NCBI RefSeq assembly: GCF_039822205.1
Contig: NZ_JBAGBW010000009.1
Coordinates: 7,998 to 71,997, forward strand
Direction: 5' to 3'
Source of the DNA: Thermodesulfobium sp. 4217-1
GTDB lineage: Bacteria; Thermodesulfobiota; Thermodesulfobiia; Thermodesulfobiales; Thermodesulfobiaceae
DNA length: 64,000 nt
Below, in pieces: positions 45,012 to 54,210 of the stretch. The position numbers and the translations under genes are program-made. The notes beneath the pieces were generated by a model that was not told the DNA's origin, did not search any database, and saw nothing but the letters and a program-made list of their open reading frames with translations. Position 1 is the stretch's first letter; the number at the start of each line of letters is the position of its first letter.

Positions 45012-46022
45012 ATGATTATTGTAATGAAACCGTCAGCAAGCGAAGAAGAGATTAACAGAGTAGTCGAGAAGTTAAACAGCTTAGGATTTGGGGTTCATCT
45101 TTCAAAGGGAGAGGTTCATACTATAATCGGAGCAATTGGAAACAAAAAATTATTAGTTGAGCCAATTGAAGTATTGCCTGGTGTCTCTCAAGTCATACCT
45201 GTAAGAAAGCCTTACAAAAGAGCTAGCAGAGAGTTTCATCCCCTGGATACAGTGATAGATATGGGGACTTTTAAAATTGGTGGTGAGCATCTGGTCATAA
45301 TGGCTGGACCTTGTGCTGTCGAAAGTAGGGAGCTCTCTTTTGAGGTGGCAAAGGGAATAAAGAGTTTTGGCGCAAATGTTTTAAGAGGCGGTGCTTTTAA
45401 GCCAAGATCTAGTCCTTATTCTTTTCAGGGATTAGGCGAAGAGGGTTTAAAATATCTGAGAGATGCCGCTGATGAATACGAATTGAAAATAGTTACTGAG
45501 GTAATGGATACGCGTGATGTAGAATTGGTTGCCTCTTATGCTGATATACTCCAGGTTGGAACGAGAAATATGCAAAATTTCCCATTATTAAAAGAAGTAG
45601 GCGGATGTTCGAAGCCAGTATTATTGAAGAGGGGGCTGTCTTCATCTATTGAAGAGTGGCTATTGGCTGCTGAGTATATTTTGGCTGAGGGAAATGAAGA
45701 GGTAATATTGTGTGAAAGAGGCATTAGGACCTTTGAGAAATATACAAGAAATACTCTTGATCTGAGCGCAGTGCCTTTGATAAAGCAGCTTAGCCATCTT
45801 CCAATAATTGTTGACCCGAGTCATGCCACAGGAAAAAGATCTCTCGTAGCTCCAATGTCAAGAGCTGCAATCGCTTCTGGTGCAGATGGCCTAATGATAG
45901 AAGTTCACCCAAGACCAGAAGAAGCTCTGTCAGACGGACCTCAATCTCTAAATTTAGTTGAGTTTGAAATCCTTATGAATGAAATACGACCTATAGCAAA
46001 AGTCTTAAATAGAACATTGTAA
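45012..46022 (+). CDS. aroF: 3-deoxy-7-phosphoheptulonate (DAHP) synthase with N-terminal regulatory domain
   Basis: First step of the shikimate pathway: joins PEP and erythrose 4-phosphate. Residues 1-65 are a ferredoxin-like regulatory domain as in Thermotoga DAHP synthase, where it gives tyrosine/phenylalanine feedback control. The barrel has MAGPCAVES, RGGAFKPRSSPYSFQG, KRGLSSSIEEW, IVDPSHATGKR and EVHPRPEEA, covering the metal and substrate sites. Length 336. ATG after GGAGG. First gene of aroF-tyrA-aroA. Confidence 0.95.
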   Translation: MIIVMKPSASEEEINRVVEKLNSLGFGVHLSKGEVHTIIGAIGNKKLLVEPIEVLPGVSQVIPVRKPYKRASREFHPLDTVIDMGTFKIGGEHLVIMAGPCAVESRELSFEVAKGIKSFGANVLRGGAFKPRSSPYSFQGLGEEGLKYLRDAADEYELKIVTEVMDTRDVELVASYADILQVGTRNMQNFPLLKEVGGCSKPVLLKRGLSSSIEEWLLAAEYILAEGNEEVILCERGIRTFEKYTRNTLDLSAVPLIKQLSHLPIIVDPSHATGKRSLVAPMSRAAIASGADGLMIEVHPRPEEALSDGPQSLNLVEFEILMNEIRPIAKVLNRTL

Positions 46023-46025
46023 AAT

Positions 46026-46871
46026 ATGGATTTTAAAAATATTTGTGTCATCGGCCTTGGCCTTATTGGAGGATCTCTTGCTAAGGCCTTTGCTGCCAAT
46101 GGGTATAGCATATTTGGATATGATTCTAAATTAGACACTGTTAAGCTTGCCAAATCTGAAAAGATTTTTTATCACTTAAACAACGAGTTAGACTCTAATA
46201 TTTCTTCCTGTGATCTTGTATTTGTGTGTGTAAATATTGAAAATACTCTGGATGTATTTACTAAACTGGTGCCATATCTTAAAAATGGATGTGTAGTTTC
46301 TGACGTAGCAAGTGTAAAATCACACTTTTTTAACAAGGTAGTTAATCAGGTTCCTGATGGCGTGAATTTTGTTAGCACCCATCCAATGGCAGGCACGCAA
46401 TATTGCGGATACGAAAACTCTTTCAAGGAAATTTTCATAGATAGACCCCTTTTGATTATAAAAAGTGATGAAAAAAAGGCTTTAATTGATAATCTTGCTA
46501 ATTTTTTAAAAATCAATCTTAAGGTTAATATTCAATTGGTTGGCATTGATGAGCATGATAGCTTGGTATCTCTTACGAGTCACTTACCGATGTTTGTGGC
46601 TGTGTCGCTGTCGAACACTGTAAAAAAATATGACCAAACTTTTCCATATCTTAATTTAGTTGCAGGTCCTGGTTTCAAAGACACATCCAGGCTTGCCTTA
46701 CAAGATCCGAATTTTACACATTCAATTTTTCGATTTAATAAGAAAGAATTATTAAAAGCTGTAGATTCTTATATCGACACCTTGAGCTCCCTTAGAGAAT
46801 CTCTTAGAGGAGATGATGAATCTTTTAAAAAGGAAATTATTAATGCAAAAGAATTTAGAGGGAGGTTCTAA
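46026..46871 (+). CDS. tyrA: Prephenate dehydrogenase
   Basis: Oxidises prephenate (or arogenate) to the tyrosine precursor. NAD-binding GLGLIGGSLAKAF at the N terminus, catalytic histidine in STHPMAGTQ, and DEHDSLVSLTSHLPM in the helical dimer domain. Length 281; there is no C-terminal ACT domain and no chorismate mutase fusion. ATG four bases after aroF without a Shine-Dalgarno of its own, so probably coupled. Confidence 0.93.
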   Translation: MDFKNICVIGLGLIGGSLAKAFAANGYSIFGYDSKLDTVKLAKSEKIFYHLNNELDSNISSCDLVFVCVNIENTLDVFTKLVPYLKNGCVVSDVASVKSHFFNKVVNQVPDGVNFVSTHPMAGTQYCGYENSFKEIFIDRPLLIIKSDEKKALIDNLANFLKINLKVNIQLVGIDEHDSLVSLTSHLPMFVAVSLSNTVKKYDQTFPYLNLVAGPGFKDTSRLALQDPNFTHSIFRFNKKELLKAVDSYIDTLSSLRESLRGDDESFKKEIINAKEFRGRF

Positions 46872-46873
46872 AT

Positions 46874-48163
46874 TTGAAAATTTCTGGAATAGTGAAAAAA
46901 TTTTCTTCAGAAATTTCTGTTCCTTCGGATAAATCTATTACCCACAGATTGTTTATCTTTGCTTTAGCAAGTAAGGGAAGGTCTTCTATTAAAAACCCAT
47001 TGCTTGGCGACGATACCTTGTCTACCCTTTCAATTGTAGAGAAGCTTGGAGCAAAAGTTGAGAGATTTGATAATTTTGTTTCTATTGTTGGCAAGGGGCT
47101 AAGGGAAATTGATGAGCCGTTAGATGTATTGAATTCTGGGAATTCTGGTACCACAATGAGGCTCCTAACTGGATTTTTGGCTGCCGAGAGAAAAGGACTG
47201 TACGTCTTAACCGGCGATAATTCTTTGAGAAGCAGGCCTATGGGCAGGGTAGTAAGACCGTTATCTAATATGGGAGCCAATATATTTTCAAGAGAGAATT
47301 TTTTTGCTCCTTTGGCGATAGTAGGGAATAAAAATGGTCTTAATGGCATTAATTACGATATGCCTATTTCAAGCGCCCAGTTGAAGTCTTGCCTTATTTT
47401 GGCTGGTTTAAAGGCTAACTCAAATAGTATTATCAGTGAACCGTTCCCATCAAGGGATCACACTGAGCTTTTTCTGTCTTATCTTGGGACAAACATAAAG
47501 AAAGTCGAAAATTCTGTTTACGTATCTCCATCAGAAGATCTTGACTCGTTTGACTTAACTGTTCCGGGAGATCCTTCTTCTGCAGCATTCTTTGTGGCTC
47601 TTGCAGCACTGATTCCTGGATCTAAGTTGGTAGTTAGAGATGTGTGTCTTAATCCTTTAAGAATTGGTTACATAGAGGTATTTAAAAGGATGGGGGCTAA
47701 AATAAGTCTTGAGTATGATTCGCATAGTCCAGAGCTTGTGGGCACTATCTTGGTGGAAGGTACAGAAAAATTGAAGGCTACAAATATTTTTGCAGAAGAG
47801 GTTCCTAAGATTATAGATGAGATACCCATTATTTCTGTCGCTATGGCTTTGGCTCAGGGAAAGAGTGAGATTTCAGGGGCGCTCGATCTAAGGAAGAAGG
47901 AGTGCGATAGGATAAAGGCAATTTACTTTAATTTGAAAAATATGGGAGTTAGCGTCTTAGAAAAAGAAGATGGCCTAATTATCGAAGGAATAAACGATAT
48001 CAAGCCATCTCATATTAAAACCTTTGACGATCACAGAATCGCTATGTCTTTTACAATAGCAGCGCTATTAGCAGACGGAGAAAGCTCATTTGATAACGCG
48101 GCTTGTTGTTCTATTTCTTTTCCAGGCTTTTATGATAAGCTGAACTATTTGGTCAAAAGCTAA
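46874..48163 (+). CDS. aroA: 5-enolpyruvylshikimate-3-phosphate synthase
   Basis: Sixth shikimate step, target of glyphosate. Motifs: PSDKSITHR (substrate), LNSGNSGTTMRLLTG (PEP/glyphosate loop), PGDPSSAAFF, and DHRIAMSF. Length 429 is typical. The loop keeps the glycine linked to sensitivity in class I enzymes, but the overall form looks class II-like and I cannot assign sensitivity. TTG start after GGGAGG, two bases after tyrA. It ends nine bases from the convergent CCA-adding-type gene. Confidence 0.95.
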   Translation: MKISGIVKKFSSEISVPSDKSITHRLFIFALASKGRSSIKNPLLGDDTLSTLSIVEKLGAKVERFDNFVSIVGKGLREIDEPLDVLNSGNSGTTMRLLTGFLAAERKGLYVLTGDNSLRSRPMGRVVRPLSNMGANIFSRENFFAPLAIVGNKNGLNGINYDMPISSAQLKSCLILAGLKANSNSIISEPFPSRDHTELFLSYLGTNIKKVENSVYVSPSEDLDSFDLTVPGDPSSAAFFVALAALIPGSKLVVRDVCLNPLRIGYIEVFKRMGAKISLEYDSHSPELVGTILVEGTEKLKATNIFAEEVPKIIDEIPIISVAMALAQGKSEISGALDLRKKECDRIKAIYFNLKNMGVSVLEKEDGLIIEGINDIKPSHIKTFDDHRIAMSFTIAALLADGESSFDNAACCSISFPGFYDKLNYLVKS

Positions 48164-48172
48164 TATATTTTT

Positions 48173-49579
48173 TTACTCTTTAATCCTTAAATTATTGAAT
48201 TTTTCGGTAAGAAAAGATTTAGCATCTTCTTCGTCTTTTACCTCGCCCCTTATCATGGCTCCTTTTAGCATTTTTATGGCTATTCCCACTGAGGGACCAG
48301 GCTCTAAGTTTAGCAAATTCATAATTTCTTTACCGTTTAATGGGAGCTTTTTAGGCGGCTCATAGAAAAGTGATGTTTTGATTATTTTCTTATACAGCCT
48401 ATATCTTTCTAATACATAAGAAAGTGTTATCTTCTGACCTCTGCTTGAAAGTCTGTCAGCTAAGCTCAATAGAACAATGTTTACTGTGTATGGGTATGTT
48501 CTACCTAAAAATTTTAAAATGTGGGCCTCAGGGTTTTCTGCAGGTATAAAAATTGGTTGCATATGATTTTTTACCATGTGCTTAAGTTCTTTTATTTCTA
48601 ATTTGGAGAGCCTGATTCTCCTAGCGATTTTCTCAACAATAAGTGAGCCTTCTAAGTCATGGTTTAGGAAGCTGGCTTTATTTGAATCTAATTTCATCGT
48701 TATTGGCTTTCCTACATCGTGAAATAGGGTAGCTAATTTTAACAACTGGATGTTCTTTCTTCCACCGCCTATTATGTGATTTAAATAATAGGTTAGCTTG
48801 TCGGATATATCTTGCCAAATAGGAGAATTCAATAACAATACTCTTTCCAGACATCTAAGCGCTTCAAAAGAATGTTCTATACCGTTTAGGTGATGGTATC
48901 TTTGCGGTTCTGCGCTTACCTTTTCAAGTAGAGTTAATTCTGGGAAAACTACTTTTAATATGCCTGATTTCCATAGATTGTCTAAAACGTCTACAGAATT
49001 CTTTAACGTTAATATTTTAAATATTTCGTCTCTAACTCGCTCTGAAGGAACTTGTGATATCAGTGGTGCTTGTTCCATTATTAAAATGTGAGTTCTTTCT
49101 TCCAACTGAAAATTCATTTCAGCAACAAACCTATATGCTCTAATGAGTCTGACAGGATCTTTTATGAAGGCAAGATCGCTTGTTAGTCTAATTTTTTTAT
49201 TAATTAGGTCTCTAATTCCCTCTGCGGAATCAAATAGGGCTCCATCGCTCATCCTTATAGCCATAGAGTTTATGGTGAAATCTCTTTCTAAGAGATCTTC
49301 TTGCAGATTGCTACCCTTTGGCTCAGAAATATCAATCTGTAAGCCTTCTTTAATAATGCGGATGGTTTTTGAGGAATAGTTGGCACCTTTAAGGAAAAAG
49401 AATTTACCACCTAAATTATTTGATAAGAGTTTGGCTATATCGGATACTGAACCTTCTGATACTAAGAAATCATAGTCGCTTATTTGCTTACCTATCAGTA
49501 GGTCCCTGACCGCTCCTCCCACTAAAAAAACATCCTCAAACGCATTATCGTCCAACAGGACGTGTATTTCATTTAACAA
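48173..49579 (-). CDS. tRNA nucleotidyltransferase / poly(A) polymerase family (CCA-adding type) with HD domain
   Basis: Adds or repairs the 3' CCA of tRNA, or polyadenylates RNA. Class II nucleotidyltransferase motifs GGAVRD (21-26) and DYD (35-37), RRDR-like RDFTINSMA, and an HD domain with FHDVGKP. Length 468 from the TTG given. All six tRNA genes in this window encode CCA, so repair is the likely job. The TTG lacks a good Shine-Dalgarno; a purine-rich GAGGGGGAG sits five bases before an in-frame ATA 12 codons upstream (49615-49613), which may be the true start. Confidence 0.88.
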   Translation of the reverse strand: MLNEIHVLLDDNAFEDVFLVGGAVRDLLIGKQISDYDFLVSEGSVSDIAKLLSNNLGGKFFFLKGANYSSKTIRIIKEGLQIDISEPKGSNLQEDLLERDFTINSMAIRMSDGALFDSAEGIRDLINKKIRLTSDLAFIKDPVRLIRAYRFVAEMNFQLEERTHILIMEQAPLISQVPSERVRDEIFKILTLKNSVDVLDNLWKSGILKVVFPELTLLEKVSAEPQRYHHLNGIEHSFEALRCLERVLLLNSPIWQDISDKLTYYLNHIIGGGRKNIQLLKLATLFHDVGKPITMKLDSNKASFLNHDLEGSLIVEKIARRIRLSKLEIKELKHMVKNHMQPIFIPAENPEAHILKFLGRTYPYTVNIVLLSLADRLSSRGQKITLSYVLERYRLYKKIIKTSLFYEPPKKLPLNGKEIMNLLNLEPGPSVGIAIKMLKGAMIRGEVKDEEDAKSFLTEKFNNLRIKE

Positions 49580-49612
49580 ACTATTTTTTTCGATTAATTC
49601 CTTTAAAGAAGT

Positions 49613-49630
49613 TATCTTTTCTCCCCCTCT
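49613..49630 (-). promoter_or_regulatory. Shine-Dalgarno and possible AUA start of the CCA-adding gene
   Basis: On the minus strand AGAGGGGGAG is followed by five bases and then ATA ACT TCT, in frame with the downstream TTG and open throughout. No ATG, GTG or TTG lies between this site and the TTG 36 bases later, which has no ribosome site at a normal distance. Confidence 0.4.
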
Positions 49631-49654
49631 TTTATATAATTTACTTAGTTAAAA

Positions 49655-49683
49655 ATTATATAACAGAAAATTAAAAAAATCAA
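49655..49683 (-). promoter_or_regulatory. Sigma-70 promoter for the CCA-adding-type gene
   Basis: Reading the minus strand, TTGATT (49683-49678) and a perfect TATAAT (49660-49655) are 17 bases apart. The predicted transcript would start near 49648, leaving about 33 bases before the possible AUA start. Confidence 0.6.
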
Positions 49684-49688
49684 ATATT

Positions 49689-50051
49689 TTAGGTTTTGTC
49701 AATTTTTTTCCAATTTTCAAGTTTGAATTTTACGAAGTCCAATATATTTTTCTGTTCCTCTTTTGACAAAACCTTTAGCGCATAGAACATCATGCTAAAT
49801 TCTGGCTCATCGGAAAGCTTTTTGGTCAGATCTTCGGTTATGTAACCCGCTCTTAAATATAGCTGCAATTCATCAAGTCCAAGGACTGAAGCTATATTTT
49901 TTAAGACCTTTGGTGATGGGGGCGGCATCTTTCCTGACTCAAGCTTATTCACATAGCCAGGATCTATACCAGATAGTAAAGCAAGCTTTCTTTGATTGAT
50001 ACCTTTTTGCAGTCTTGCCTCTTTTAAAAACCTTCCAAATTTGTTTGTCAA
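49689..50051 (-). CDS. XRE family helix-turn-helix regulator
   Basis: A 120-residue DNA-binding protein. The Cro/C1-type helix-turn-helix covers about residues 6-62 (LKEARLQKGINQRKLALLSGIDPGYVNKLESGK). The C-terminal half is helical and may make dimer contacts; it ends in a lysine-rich stretch. TTG start after GGGGTG. It lies 19 bases downstream of the CoA-disulfide reductase gene on the same strand, so it is likely co-transcribed with, and may regulate, that gene. No phage genes are near, so a prophage repressor is unlikely. Confidence 0.85.
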   Translation of the reverse strand: MTNKFGRFLKEARLQKGINQRKLALLSGIDPGYVNKLESGKMPPPSPKVLKNIASVLGLDELQLYLRAGYITEDLTKKLSDEPEFSMMFYALKVLSKEEQKNILDFVKFKLENWKKIDKT

Positions 50052-50070
50052 ATTTGTTCACCCCTTTATT

Positions 50071-51768
50071 TTAATAAAAAGCACTCAAACCGGCCTCCAG
50101 ATTGTACACTTCTTTAAAACCCTTATCTTTTAACATAACCGATGCCTGATAGGATCTTGAACCTGTTCCACAGAATACTATGATCTTTTTATCTTTATTA
50201 TATTTTAAATCAAAACCATACAATTTTTCAATAGGTATACTAATAGCATTTTTAAATGGTGAGGGAACCTTTTTAAATTCATCCTCTGATCTTACATCTA
50301 ATAATACCACATTTTCTAAATTACGGTCTTTTTCTAATATCTGTTTTACCTCTTCAAATGAAATAGCAGTATACATCTTATTCTTTTTGTTCTCATAAGT
50401 TTGAAAACCTTGAACCAATATATCTACTGAGTTGGAAAATGGAGGCGAATAAGACAAATCTAAGACTAAAAGTTTTTCAAAATTTATTTTATTTTGAATA
50501 ATTGTAGCAGCTACGTCAATAGTTTTGTCAACGCTTGCTTCATTTCCTATACACTGAGCCCCAATTAAGCTATCATCTTTTTTATCGAAAATTAACTTTA
50601 TGTTCATTTTTTTGCTTTCTGGCATATAGTGAGGTTTGTCGTAACCTGAGTATAAAACTGTTTCGAAGTCTATATTAGAATCTCTTGCTTCCCTCTCGCT
50701 TAACCCTGTTCTGCCAATATTTATTCCTAAAATCTTAACTATAGCTGTGCCGATCGCCCCATCAAAAGCTTGAGAATTGTTTTTCATTATATTATTTGCG
50801 ATTATCCTGCCAAGTCTATTTGCATAGGTTGCCATTGGCGCATAAAAATTCTTGTTTGTAAGCTGATTTTTGATTTCTATACAGTCTCCGACGGCATATA
50901 TATCAGGGTCTGAGGTCTGCAAAAATTTATTGGTAATTATAGATCCTTTTGGAGACATCTCTATGTTGGCTTTTTTCGCTATTTCTGTATCTGGTCTTAC
51001 GCCAGAGCAGATGAGGAATATATCTGCCTCTACCTCTCTTTGATCGGAGACGGCCTTAATAGTTTTGTTGTTTTCTGAAACAAATTTTGTTATTTTTTCA
51101 CCCGTGTATATTTCCATGCCGTTGTTAAACATTTGCTTTTTTAAATATAGTCCAACCTCTTTATCTACTAAGGCTGCAAGGGGCCAATCAAAAATCTCAA
51201 AAATGGAAACGTCGATATCTGAATTGAACAAGGAAGATGCTATTTCACAGCCAATTAGACCTGCGCCCATAATGCATGCGCTTTTAACATCGTTTTTGGC
51301 TAAGTAGGATTTAATTTCTTCTGCGTCTGTTGGGTCCTTCAGTGTGAATACGTTTTCACTATTTATTGATAGGCCTTCGATAGGAGGAACAATTGCTTTT
51401 GAGCCAGTAGCTATTATAAGCTTGTCATATTGAAATTTCGATTCTGTATTGTTATTTTTGTCTGTAACAAAAACGGTCTTTGAATCTGTGTCAATTCCTG
51501 TAACTGAGTGCTCTAACAAGACATCTATGTTTGCGTAGTTTTTGAAATATTTTTTGTCTCTAATTGAGTCAAATGATGTTTTTCTTAAATCATCAAAATT
51601 CTTGACCAATCCTTCTATATAAAATGGCATGCCGCATGCTCCGAATGAAGGATAGGAGCCTTTATCTATAACTAAAATCTTTTGACCAAAATCCAATCTT
51701 CTTAGTCTCATTGCCGTTTTGAGTCCGCCAGGACCTGCTCCAATTATAATTACATTGAACTTATCCAA
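50071..51768 (-). CDS. CoA-disulfide reductase / persulfide reductase with C-terminal rhodanese domain
   Basis: An FAD pyridine-nucleotide disulfide oxidoreductase fused to rhodanese (565 residues). FAD site IIIGAGPGGLKTA, single redox cysteine C45 in SFGACGMPFY, NAD region MGAGLIGCEIASSL, and second FAD motif YAVGDCIEI. The rhodanese domain starts near residue 460 and has its catalytic C533 in VFCGTGSRS. Relatives reduce CoA disulfide or CoA persulfide with NAD(P)H and take part in sulfur respiration or thiol defence. TTG start seven bases after AGGAGG. It heads a two-gene unit with the XRE regulator. Confidence 0.92.
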   Translation of the reverse strand: MDKFNVIIIGAGPGGLKTAMRLRRLDFGQKILVIDKGSYPSFGACGMPFYIEGLVKNFDDLRKTSFDSIRDKKYFKNYANIDVLLEHSVTGIDTDSKTVFVTDKNNNTESKFQYDKLIIATGSKAIVPPIEGLSINSENVFTLKDPTDAEEIKSYLAKNDVKSACIMGAGLIGCEIASSLFNSDIDVSIFEIFDWPLAALVDKEVGLYLKKQMFNNGMEIYTGEKITKFVSENNKTIKAVSDQREVEADIFLICSGVRPDTEIAKKANIEMSPKGSIITNKFLQTSDPDIYAVGDCIEIKNQLTNKNFYAPMATYANRLGRIIANNIMKNNSQAFDGAIGTAIVKILGINIGRTGLSEREARDSNIDFETVLYSGYDKPHYMPESKKMNIKLIFDKKDDSLIGAQCIGNEASVDKTIDVAATIIQNKINFEKLLVLDLSYSPPFSNSVDILVQGFQTYENKKNKMYTAISFEEVKQILEKDRNLENVVLLDVRSEDEFKKVPSPFKNAISIPIEKLYGFDLKYNKDKKIIVFCGTGSRSYQASVMLKDKGFKEVYNLEAGLSAFY

Positions 51769-51875
51769 AATCCGCCTCCTAAATTATTTTAAACATAAAA
51801 TTTTTATTACAATTTTTTAATTTTATAACAATTTTTTTAATTTAACAATCTTTTCTTTGTTTTCGCAAATTAAAT

Positions 51876-51881
51876 TATAAT
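51876..51881 (+). promoter_or_regulatory. -10 element of a probably leaderless mutS2 transcript
   Basis: A perfect TATAAT ends only seven bases before the mutS2 ATG, so transcription would begin at or next to the start codon. No Shine-Dalgarno is present. The -35 region (TTCTTT at 51853-51858) is weak. The 120-base divergent gap is otherwise AT-rich. Confidence 0.55.
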
Positions 51882-51888
51882 ATAGTTT

Positions 51889-54210
51889 ATGTCATTTAAA
51901 TTTGATGCTTACGATTTAGATTATAAAGAAGTCTTAAAAAATATAGGGAAATATGCTTTATTGCCTTATATTAGGGAAGAAATTCTCTCTATCAGTCCAT
52001 TGGAAGGTCTTGATGCTGCTCAAAGGCAAAGCCGTATTAGCGACGCTATTGATATTATTTGGAAGTATTCTGATCCAAGGGAAAGACTGCCTGAGTTGAC
52101 TATTGAATCGGTTGAGGGTTTTAAGAACAATCGTTCTTTGTCTTTTCAGCAGTACTTTGGTTTGTTTTTATTTTTAAAAGCAACTTACAACATTAGAGAA
52201 TTTTTTCTAAGTATAACTCTAAATTCGAATTTTTTTTATAATATTGCTTCGCAATTAAGTTTTCCAGTCAGTTTTTTCAATCTTCTTGATAATATTTTCG
52301 ACGATGAGGGCAATATAAAAGACAAGGCAAGCAGCAAACTTTATGAGATCAGAAAGAGCATAAAAAGATTTGAAAACGATCTAAATAGCTTACTTACTAA
52401 TTATGTCAGAGGTGAGAACAAAAAATATTTTCAAGAAAACATAGTCTTGGAGAGAAATGGCTTTTATTTGCTTCCAGTCAAGATTGAGCATCTGGATAAG
52501 ATTCCAGGGACTATACGGGACACATCTACTTCTGGATTGACAGCTTATGTTGAGCCATATATTTCTGCAGAAATTGTTAGCAAGATTAGGCTGAAAAAAG
52601 AAGAAGAACTGAACGAATTAAAGCTAATATTAAAAAATATTGATAAAAATCTTCTTAACTATAGGGAATTGATCCAAGAAAACATTAATTTTTATGATTC
52701 AACCGATTTCTTTTTCGCCCTGGGCAAATACGCCAAAGAATACAATTGTGTAAAACCTGAGCTTGTTAGCGATTTAATTATTGAATTTAGCAATACAAGA
52801 CACCCACTTTTAAAGAACCCCATAGGACAAGATTTTTACTTAAACAACAAGGCAAGAGGGTTTGTGCTAACTGGAGCGAATGGCGGTGGAAAATCTGTCG
52901 CGTTAAAAAATTTGGGACTAAATGTTTTTTTGGCACTTAGTGGTCTGTATATTCACGCAAACAGCGCCAAGATAGGACCTTTCAAGGGCTTGTTTTCAGA
53001 TCTTTCTGATGTACAGGATTTAAGTTTGGGCTTGAGCACGTTCACCTATCATATAGACAAACTAAAACACTTTTTAAAGAATGACTTGAGGGATTCGATA
53101 ATTTTAATTGATGAGCTTGGTAATGGCACTGATCCTAAAGAAGGATTTTCCCTTGCTAAGTCAATCATAAAGTATTTACTTTTACAGGGTGCTTTTATCT
53201 GCATAACTACACACATATCAGAATTAAAAATAACTAATATAGACAGATTTGAAATTACCATAGGTGCTATGGAATATGACAACAATTCAAATTTGCCGAC
53301 ATATAGGCTTTTGTGGAATTCTATTGGGAATAGCCATGCATTGGATGTTGCAAAAAAGATGGGCTTGCCTCTTGAAATTATTTCTGATGCGAAGGAATAT
53401 CTCCTAAGCGATCAGGTTTACAGCGAAATGTCGAAGCTAAATAAGCTTACTGAATTTTATAATAAAAAAATCGAAGAGTTAAAAATTCAAGAAAAAACTT
53501 TATTAACAGAGAAAGAGCTTCTGGAAAGGGAATATAATCAACTTGAAGTCTCATTGAATAAAAGATACGATGAAAAAATATCAGAGTTAAACGAAATAAT
53601 TTCTTCAACTCAATTAGTTGTCAAAGAGCTAAAGAGAAATTTGAATCAGCCAAAAAAAGATTTAATGATAGACAGCTTAAAAAGATGGGAAGATCTTGAA
53701 AGCATAATAAGTAACAAGATCTCCAAAAAGAAGGATTCTGCACCAAATAAAATCAGAATAAATATTGGTGATTATGTTAATATATCGACAATGAATATTT
53801 CTGGCAAGTTGATTAAGAAACAAGGAAATAGGAGCTTAGTACAGTCTGAAAAATCTAAGGTTTGGGTTGATAATTCCTTACTAGTTTTTGCTGAAAACAA
53901 CATATCAAAACAAGATAGAAAAATTTACAATAGTAATATTGGAATAAAATCTATAAGTAATACGGGTTCTAACTTTGAGATAAGCGTAAGAGGTATGAGA
54001 GCTGATGAGGCCATACAAAAAGTTGAAAAATTTATTGATAGATCTTTAGTTTCTAATGCTCCTTATATTAGAATAATACATGGAAAGGGAGAAGGTATTT
54101 TAAGAAAACTTGTTCACGAAATACTGGCCAATCATCCTCAAGTTGAAAACTTTGGCCTTGCAGATCCAAATGAAGGAGGTGCTGGAGTTACAATTGTACA
54201 CTTTAGGTAA
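51889..54210 (+). CDS. mutS2: Endonuclease MutS2
   Basis: MutS paralogue without the mismatch-recognition domain; acts on recombination intermediates or on collided ribosomes. The N-terminal core and clamp are followed by an ATPase with Walker A GANGGGKS (the usual form is GPNTGGKT), Walker B ILIDELGNGTDP, a long coiled coil (about 510-590), and a C-terminal Smr nuclease domain with SVRGMRADEA and IHGKGEGILR. Length 773 is normal. The message seems leaderless. The 3' end overlaps the next gene. Confidence 0.94.
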   Translation: MSFKFDAYDLDYKEVLKNIGKYALLPYIREEILSISPLEGLDAAQRQSRISDAIDIIWKYSDPRERLPELTIESVEGFKNNRSLSFQQYFGLFLFLKATYNIREFFLSITLNSNFFYNIASQLSFPVSFFNLLDNIFDDEGNIKDKASSKLYEIRKSIKRFENDLNSLLTNYVRGENKKYFQENIVLERNGFYLLPVKIEHLDKIPGTIRDTSTSGLTAYVEPYISAEIVSKIRLKKEEELNELKLILKNIDKNLLNYRELIQENINFYDSTDFFFALGKYAKEYNCVKPELVSDLIIEFSNTRHPLLKNPIGQDFYLNNKARGFVLTGANGGGKSVALKNLGLNVFLALSGLYIHANSAKIGPFKGLFSDLSDVQDLSLGLSTFTYHIDKLKHFLKNDLRDSIILIDELGNGTDPKEGFSLAKSIIKYLLLQGAFICITTHISELKITNIDRFEITIGAMEYDNNSNLPTYRLLWNSIGNSHALDVAKKMGLPLEIISDAKEYLLSDQVYSEMSKLNKLTEFYNKKIEELKIQEKTLLTEKELLEREYNQLEVSLNKRYDEKISELNEIISSTQLVVKELKRNLNQPKKDLMIDSLKRWEDLESIISNKISKKKDSAPNKIRINIGDYVNISTMNISGKLIKKQGNRSLVQSEKSKVWVDNSLLVFAENNISKQDRKIYNSNIGIKSISNTGSNFEISVRGMRADEAIQKVEKFIDRSLVSNAPYIRIIHGKGEGILRKLVHEILANHPQVENFGLADPNEGGAGVTIVHFR

